From assembly GCA_002964805.2 (NCBI GenBank), contig PUDQ02000001.1, forward strand, positions 6,658,001 to 6,722,000: a DNA stretch of 64,000 bases. Reading direction: 5' to 3'. The stretch comes from Trametes villosa. Its lineage: Eukaryota; Basidiomycota; Agaricomycetes; Polyporales; Polyporaceae. Position numbers and translations under genes: made by a program. The notes beneath the pieces were generated by a model. That model was not told the origin of the DNA. It saw only the letters and a program-made list of their open reading frames with translations, and did not search any database. Positions 58,521-64,000 of this stretch are shown one piece after another; position 1 is the first letter of the stretch, and every line of letters begins with the position of its first letter.

Positions 58521-60544
58521 ATGTCGCCGTTCCCGGGGTCCCCCGACAAGACCAGAGATTCCTTGTGAGTATATTCTTCTCGTCCCGAGCGATTAAAGGT
58601 ATAATGGCTCTGACACAAATGATAGGCTCCCCAAGCTTGCGCTGAAACCCTGGGTGAGAAGCAAGGCGTCCCGCCTGGTCCTACGAAATGCGAAGATTGT
58701 TAATCCCGACACGGGCACTCTGCGGGAGGGTCTCTATGATGTGGTCGCTGAAGATGGACACATTGTATCGATTATACCGAGCGGTACGACAGAAGAGTCA
58801 GCCTCAAAGCATGGCAACCCGGAAGACCCGAAGCCCCTCGTCATCGATGTCTCCGGGAAGTTCGTATGCCCGTGAGCAAGCCCTCCCTCCCTGCTGGTAG
58901 TGCACCCTCATCGGCCTGGCTTCAGAGGTCTGATTGACTGTCATGTGCACGTCACCGCTGTGCCGGGGGTCAAGACGATGTCTGAGCTCGTGCAGACGAC
59001 GGAAGAGCTCATTCACCTCCGGTTGACGTATGTCTTGCGGGGTGAGTGCGATTTTTTAGGGTACCTAGGGGGAACTGATGTCGGATTGCTTTGCGTCCAG
59101 AGATGCTCATGCGCGGATTTACTACCGTCAGAGATACCGGTATGAAAGCTGTCCTGCTGTGCCCCTGCCTCCGCTCGTGCTTCTCAAAACTTTCTGCAGG
59201 CGGCGCAAGTAAAGCCCTCGCGAGCGCAATCTCAGAGGGCCTCATAGCAGCACCGCGCCTATTCCAGTGCGGCAAGGCTCTCTCACAGACAGGTGCGCCG
59301 GCTAAAGCTTCTCACCATGTCCGACGCGAAGCGATGTTGAGAGTTTGACGTTGGCAGGCGGACACGCCGACTTCGGCCCCGCAACTTCCGGCACAGGCTG
59401 CTGCGGAGGTCACTCTCAATCTCTCGGGCGTACCTGCGATGGAGTACCGCAGGTTCTGAAGGCAACACGAGAGGAGCTGAAAGGCGGCGCGGACTTCATC
59501 AAGGTCATGTGCGGCGGTGGTGTTGCTTCCCCTACGGTGCGCCGTTTCGACGCTTTGTTGTAGATGGCTACCAATCAGTTTCTCTTTGACAGGACGCGAT
59601 CGAGACGGTGCAGTTCACGGCAGAGGAGATACGGGCGATCACGACGACGTGCAAGCAGATGGGAAACAAGCGTAGTAAGGCCGTCTCGCCGCACGTTCTT
59701 TGCCAAATTCCGCGTCGTTGACGAGGTCCCAGCGACCGCGCACGCATACACCGACGCCTCAGTTTTGCATGCCATCGAGAATGGCGTCAGAGGCATCGAG
59801 CATGGCAACCTCATTAGTCCCTCCACAGCCAAGCTGTAAGTCATTCAAAAAGCACCTCCACTTATTCTCACTGTTGCACAAATAGTATGGCGGAGAAAGG
59901 AATCTTCCTTACCCCGACACTAGCGTGCTACGGGATCATGGTTCGACCTCCGTTCGAGGACTTCCTCCCACCGGAGGGCAAGGTCAAGAACGCGCAGGTT
60001 ATGGAACGCGGCTTGGACGCGCTGAAGGTCGCAGACGAGGCGGGGGTGACTATATGCTAGTTCGCGCCCCTCTGATAAGCTCGAGAGGTTCTTCACTGAC
60101 GCGTGCCGCAGCGGCTCGGATCTGCTGACGTCCATGCACGCACTGCAAACCGAAGAGGTGCGTATACGTTACACGGGCGGGATGAGTGTTATTTAATATC
60201 ATGAACTGATGAAACGTTTGTCTGTCAACAGTTTACAGTGCGAAGCTCAGTACTCTCGTCACCAAAAGTTCTCCAGCACGCCACCACCAACGCAGATAAG
60301 CCCTCCCCTCGTCTCGATGCGCCAGCGGAGCGCTAACTTCGTATCCTCAGCGCACATGCTCGGTGACGACAACCTCGGGCGCGTCGACGTGGGCTGCTAC
60401 GCGGACATGCTCATCCTCGACGCGAACCCGCTGGACGACGTCACCGTCCTGGACTACCCGGAGAAGCACCTGTACGCCGTCATCCAGGGCGGGCGGGTAG
60501 TCAGTAGTCGCCTGGAGGGGCTGCCTGTCGAGAACCCCGTCTGA
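58521..60544 (+). CDS. Imidazolonepropionase-like metal-dependent amidohydrolase
   Basis: TIM-barrel amidohydrolase of the prolidase/imidazolonepropionase-like group; substrate unknown. Start MSPFPGSPDKTRDSL; splicing gives LLPKLALKPW and the N-terminal beta-sandwich LVLRNAKIVNPDTG. Metal ligands are all visible: H-x-H in GLIDCHVHVTAVPG, the Lys in GGADFIKVMCGGG, His in ATAHAYTDASV and GIEHGNLISP, and Asp in YGSDLLTSM. Further blocks are MLMRGFTTVRDTGG, PRLFQCGKALSQTGGHAD and the C-terminal LGRVDVGCYADMLILDANPL ending GLPVENPV. About ten introns of 50-70 nt join in phase. The last of them (60296-60350) is required by homology (TTNA/AHMLGDDNLG) but begins with AT instead of GT, so the gene either uses an AT-AG intron or has lost a splice site. 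It converges with the following membrane-protein gene. Confidence 0.88.
60296..60350 (+). other. Non-canonical AT-AG intron in the amidohydrolase gene
   Basis: Removing ATAAGC...GCTAACTTCGTATCCTCAG restores the frame (AAC GCA G / CG CAC ATG CTC GGT). Apart from the first base it is a normal spliceosomal intron: GCTAAC branch site, pyrimidine run and CAG end; the donor differs from GTAAGC by a single G to A change. Left in, the sequence meets an in-frame TAA after GCGGAGCGC. Confidence 0.65.
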
Positions 60545-60928
60545 GTGTTTCCGAGGCGTATAGCCACAGGGGGAGAACAGAGAGAAGGATGTTTTGGGTG
60601 GTGTTGTACGGATACGACGACTCGCACCCGGAGTTGAGTCGAGGACGCGCACGAGAGTTGTTCTCGCCCGCTTTGAGTGCATGTATACGGCTGCTCAGTA
60701 TTTCAACCAAGCATATCCTTAGACATTTGAGGAGGGTTGGTTCATCGAGAGCCAGGTACAAATATGCTCAGCAAGCGAGAAGCAAAATACGAGTATGATA
60801 CAAATATCGAGAAGAGCACAGTAGAAACACAAAAAGGGTATGTACAGCGACTGGTCAAGAAGAATCTAGGCAGGGGCGAAGAGAATGGTCCATGCGCGTG
60901 AAACGTCTACAAAACTCGAGACGGCCTA
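60545..60928. other. Convergent 3' region
   Basis: AT-richer than the coding sequences, with A-rich tracts near 60780-60840 consistent with 3' untranslated and polyadenylation sequence. No gene recognised. Confidence 0.45.
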
Positions 60929-61729
60929 TCATATCCGAAGGCGCGGGGACCGCCTAGGGCCGGTGGGCTGAGGTGGCTGGTAGGTCTTCATGAGCTCGTC
61001 AACAGTCTTCGTGCTCGGAGGGGCGTCCTCTACGGTAATGGCCTTGACGCGAGACGCGACTACGATGGCGAAGGCGAAGGCGATCCCGAGATTCTCCTTG
61101 AGGAAGGTGGAGGGGTACGACAGCATTGTTTGCAAGCGGTCGCCGGCCTGGAGACGAGGTACGTCGTTAGTAATCAGGCCATCGGGAGCGAAGAATCAAA
61201 GTCGACATACCGCCGGGGAATAGCCCGTTACCCCAGTACAGCAGAGCAGGCACAAAGCCGCCGCCCTGAAGGAGCACGCCCAAATGTCCGCCAAGAGCTC
61301 CTTGTCGGAGCCGCGAGAAAACAACGTGCTAATCAGAGACTCTTGACTCGGGGCACTGGGCGTGCCCTTGCTCCGGTAATACCGGACGCGGGTGTAGAGC
61401 TCGACGAGGGTGAGGGTGAGGAAGATCGCGGACGCCCAGGGCCCGAGGGCGTACGCGATCGCGAGGAGCAGAACGTCGCTCGGGTACGAGGAGGAGAATC
61501 GGGCGACGGTGTGCTCGGCGGTCTTCATCTGCCGGAGGCGGTCTGTGTACAGTTTCTCCCGGATGCTGCACTCGGTCTGCGGCTCCACTACACAACACGG
61601 CCTGTCAGCGGCCGTAGCGAGATAGCGAGATAGCAGGAGACAACGGCACTCACAATCGCCCCACGTACGGAGCTCGGCTTCGAGGTCGCTGGGGAGGGGG
61701 CGCATGGCGACACGGCGGAAGCGGGACAT
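60929..61729 (-). CDS. Small integral membrane protein of unknown function (223 residues)
   Basis: Three exons: the first from 61729 (MSRFRRVAMRPLPSDLEAEL), the second beginning EPQTECSIREKLYTDRLRQM after a 66-nt intron in phase 1, and the third beginning AGDRLQTMLSYPSTFLKENL after a 67-nt intron with a TACTAAC branch site. Hydropathy by eye gives three membrane segments: VLLLAIAYALGPWASAIFLT (about 62-85), ADIWACSFRAAALCLLCCTG (about 124-145) and NLGIAFAFAIVVASRV (about 168-184), with a Pro-rich, basic C-terminal tail ending PRRSPRLRI. A charged region separates segments one and two. I do not recognise the family. The clean splice junctions and codon use make it a real gene; location is not predictable. 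Confidence 0.78.
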
Positions 61730-62905
61730 GACAATAGAAGGCTGGGCGGTGAGGTTGCTGAGTGGCGGGTGCGAAACAATAGGGGCGGGTTGCTGCAACC
61801 CGACCTCGGTCTCCGCACCCTTACATAGGGGGAGGGGATGGAGGTCAAAGCGAGGGCGATGTCCAAGCATGCCCGCTTGGATGACACGAGGACACTCCTG
61901 GGAGGGAGCTTGGTCCTCAAGGGCAGGATAGCGCCGTACCTCGAGTCCCTCGAGGGCTTCAAGTTGGGTCCATGCGCCTCGCCTACGAAGAAGTAACGCA
62001 GCGCCCCGGATAAATTGCGTATAGCCCTAGCAGACACGTTGTAGTACCGCGGCCGTCGGCCAGTGAGGAGGCGTACACGGGGTGCCACTCGGAGACGACA
62101 GGCCAATGGTGCGTCCTAGGAGATCAACGAGTCAGATAGATGCAAGAAGAAGAGGCATGGGCAGCTTCTCTGTGCTTTTCCAGTCCTCACAGCAACAAGC
62201 AGATGCATAGGCACCTACCAGGCCGCCTAAGACCGGGGCGACCGCGTCGCCGATGTTGTGCTGCTCCCGATACCACGAAGCTCCTTCATTCATTGAAGCG
62301 CTCAGCGTTGACGTTGACGTTCAGCATCTGCCCGCTTCGTAGACATGTCCGAGGATCCCTTCGTCTAGGGTAGGCAGAATTTTTGCTTGACATGAAGGCA
62401 TTGAAGATGGTCAGAACACCATTAATGATGCTAAAAACCCGGGAACCACACCTTTATATCCAATACCACTGTGATCTCCCAAAGCAAGAAGTCATAGCAT
62501 AGCATACCAAGATTGACATTGACGCAACGAACAGCCAAGCAACACTCCAAGAAGATCACGCATGGATGGGAGGGGCTGTAATACATTGCTGCAAGCGAGA
62601 CTATACTACCAAAGCAAGCTGAAGGTGTGCTGGTGAGCGGGGGGTGAGTGAAGTATTCCATACTAGTGACTATGAATAAAGCGTGCGGGACGTGATCGTA
62701 AGGTACGGGTCAATAATGCGTGAACATTACTTTTGCTCGTGGTCTATGCTGCGGGTCCGGAACGGGGGAGGGGGGTGAGGTGAAGGTCAGCGTGCGGGGG
62801 CGTGATGCAAGGTGCGATGCGGAGAGGAGGTAGTGCGAAGATGCGGCGGAGGGGAGAGGCGGTATGCGGGGAGAGGGAGCGGCGGGGAGAGCGAAGAGTG
62901 GGAAC
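61730..62905. other. Intergenic, promoter of membrane-protein gene and 3' flank of Hsp70
   Basis: About 1.2 kb. Part of it (62380-62720) is AT-richer and probably transcript end of the Hsp70 gene. Upstream frames on the minus strand (61870-61735) continue the first exon frame but carry no conserved block. No other gene recognised. Confidence 0.4.
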
Positions 62906-64000
62906 TTAATCCTTCTTCTCCTCCTTGTTCTCCGAGCTGGACGACTCGGAGGCCGCGCCCTCGGCGCTGCGCTTCTCGTACACCTTCTGGAAGAGGCCGA
63001 GCGATGCCTGCTGGGTCTCGTTGATCTTCTCGCGGATCTTGTCGGCGTCGACGGACGCGTCGCCGGCCTGGCCCTTGACGGCGAGCTCGCGGAGCTCGGT
63101 GACGAGCTTCTCGACCTTCTCCTTCTCGGTGGCGTCGATCTGCTCCTTGAACTCGTTGATCGCTATAGTGGCCTCAGGTTAGAATATTGGGCTCGCATTC
63201 ACGTATGGCACTGTGCTTACCCTTCTCGGTGTCAGCGCAGACGGAGTCGGCCTTGTTCGCCTCCTCGATAAGCTGCTTGCGCGACTTGTCGGTCTCCGCG
63301 TACTGCTCGGCCTCCTCAACCATGCGCTCGATGTCCTTGTCGCTGAGGCCAGACGACGACGCGATGGTCATAGACTGGTCCTTGTTGGTCGCCTTGTCCT
63401 TGGCAGTGACGTGGACGATACCATCTATAGCGAAATCGGTCAGGTTGGTTCAGACAGCAATTCCTGAAATGAACATACCGGCATCAATGTCGAACGTGAT
63501 GTCGATCTGAGGGACACCCTTAGGCGCGGGGGGGATACCGACGAGGTTGAAGTTGCCGAGGAGCTTGTTGTCCTTGACGAGCTCACGCTCACCCTGGTAG
63601 ATCTTGACCTCGATGGCGGTCTGACCGTCCGCAGCCGTCGAGAAGGTCTGGGTCTTCTTCGTCGGGATGGTGGTGTTGCGGGAGATGAGCTTGGTCATGA
63701 TACCGCCGAGGGTCTCGATACCGAGGGAGAGGGGAGTGACATCGAGGAGCAGGATGTCGGTGACGTTGCCGGCGAGGACACCACCCTGGATGGCAGCGCC
63801 GATAGCGACAGCCTCATCGGGGTTGACACCCTTGCTGGGCTCGCGGCCGAAGACCGACTTAACGGTCTCGACAACACGGGGCATACGGGACATGCCACCA
63901 ACGAGGATGACCTCGTTGACCTCGCTCGCCTTGACACCCGCATCGTTGAGCGCCTTCTTGCAGGGCTCGATGGTGCGCTGGATGAGGGCGGACACCAAGC
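62906..64000 (-). CDS. SSC1: Mitochondrial Hsp70 (Ssc1/mortalin), 3' part, continues beyond the window
   Basis: ATP-driven matrix chaperone and import motor. Only the C-terminal half is present; the 5' part lies beyond position 64000. Visible are the end of the ATPase domain ([39 protein letters not shown]), the linker and start of the substrate-binding domain ([19 protein letters not shown]), [40 protein letters not shown] and the lid ([19 protein letters not shown]). The [10 protein letters not shown] and [19 protein letters not shown] signatures and absence of a C-terminal EEVD identify the mitochondrial rather than cytosolic form; the end reads [12 protein letters not shown]. Two short introns (after TFDIDA and after ADTEK) interrupt it, both with GT..AG ends. 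Confidence 0.95.

Overview
This window is nuclear DNA of a filamentous basidiomycete, most likely an Agaricomycete of the polypore group. The evidence is GC-rich sequence, genes split by many 50-70 nt introns with GT..AG ends and CTRAY/TACTAAC-like branch points, and typical basidiomycete families (a FunK1-type kinase piece, a HET-domain protein, omega-type glutathione S-transferase, a PCL-type cyclin). I recognised no rRNA, tRNA, CRISPR array or intact transposon.

Layout. 0-6 kb: an omega-class GST (-) carrying an in-frame TAG, a 5'-truncated FunK1 kinase remnant (-), and a three-exon copper-type metallothionein (+) of 61 residues with 15 cysteines. 6-17.4 kb: a many-exon TRAPPC11 homologue (-), a weak hypothetical gene (-), a HET-domain protein (+) and a secreted amidase-signature enzyme (-). 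17.7-20.6 kb: a direct tandem duplication of about 1 kb carrying a small-protein gene, intact in the first copy and broken in the second, followed by a 91-residue secreted or GPI-like protein. 21.4-23.2 kb: a GNAT acetyltransferase with two unusually long introns. 23.2-48 kb: a long gene-poor stretch whose only clear gene is a PCL/Pho80-type cyclin at 32.6-33.8 kb; a decayed MFS transporter piece lies near 46.5 kb. 48-54 kb: two tandem paralogues (-) of a fungal P-loop NTPase with a basic presequence-like N terminus and one membrane segment. 54.5-64 kb: compact housekeeping block with Nab2/ZC3H14 (+), PTRHD1-type peptidyl-tRNA hydrolase (-) with a 12-nt micro-exon, an imidazolonepropionase-like amidohydrolase (+), a three-pass membrane protein (-) and the 3' part of mitochondrial Hsp70 (Ssc1) (-), which runs off the right end.

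The genes do not form one pathway; arrangement is the usual fungal mixture of divergent and convergent pairs. Several functional themes recur: stress and detoxification (GST, metallothionein, mtHsp70), self/non-self or signalling accessory genes (HET, FunK1 remnant), RNA handling (Nab2, PTRHD1) and mitochondrial function (Hsp70, probably the NTPase pair). Exon models were built by hand from reading frame continuity and splice signals, and have not been tested by transcript or database comparison.
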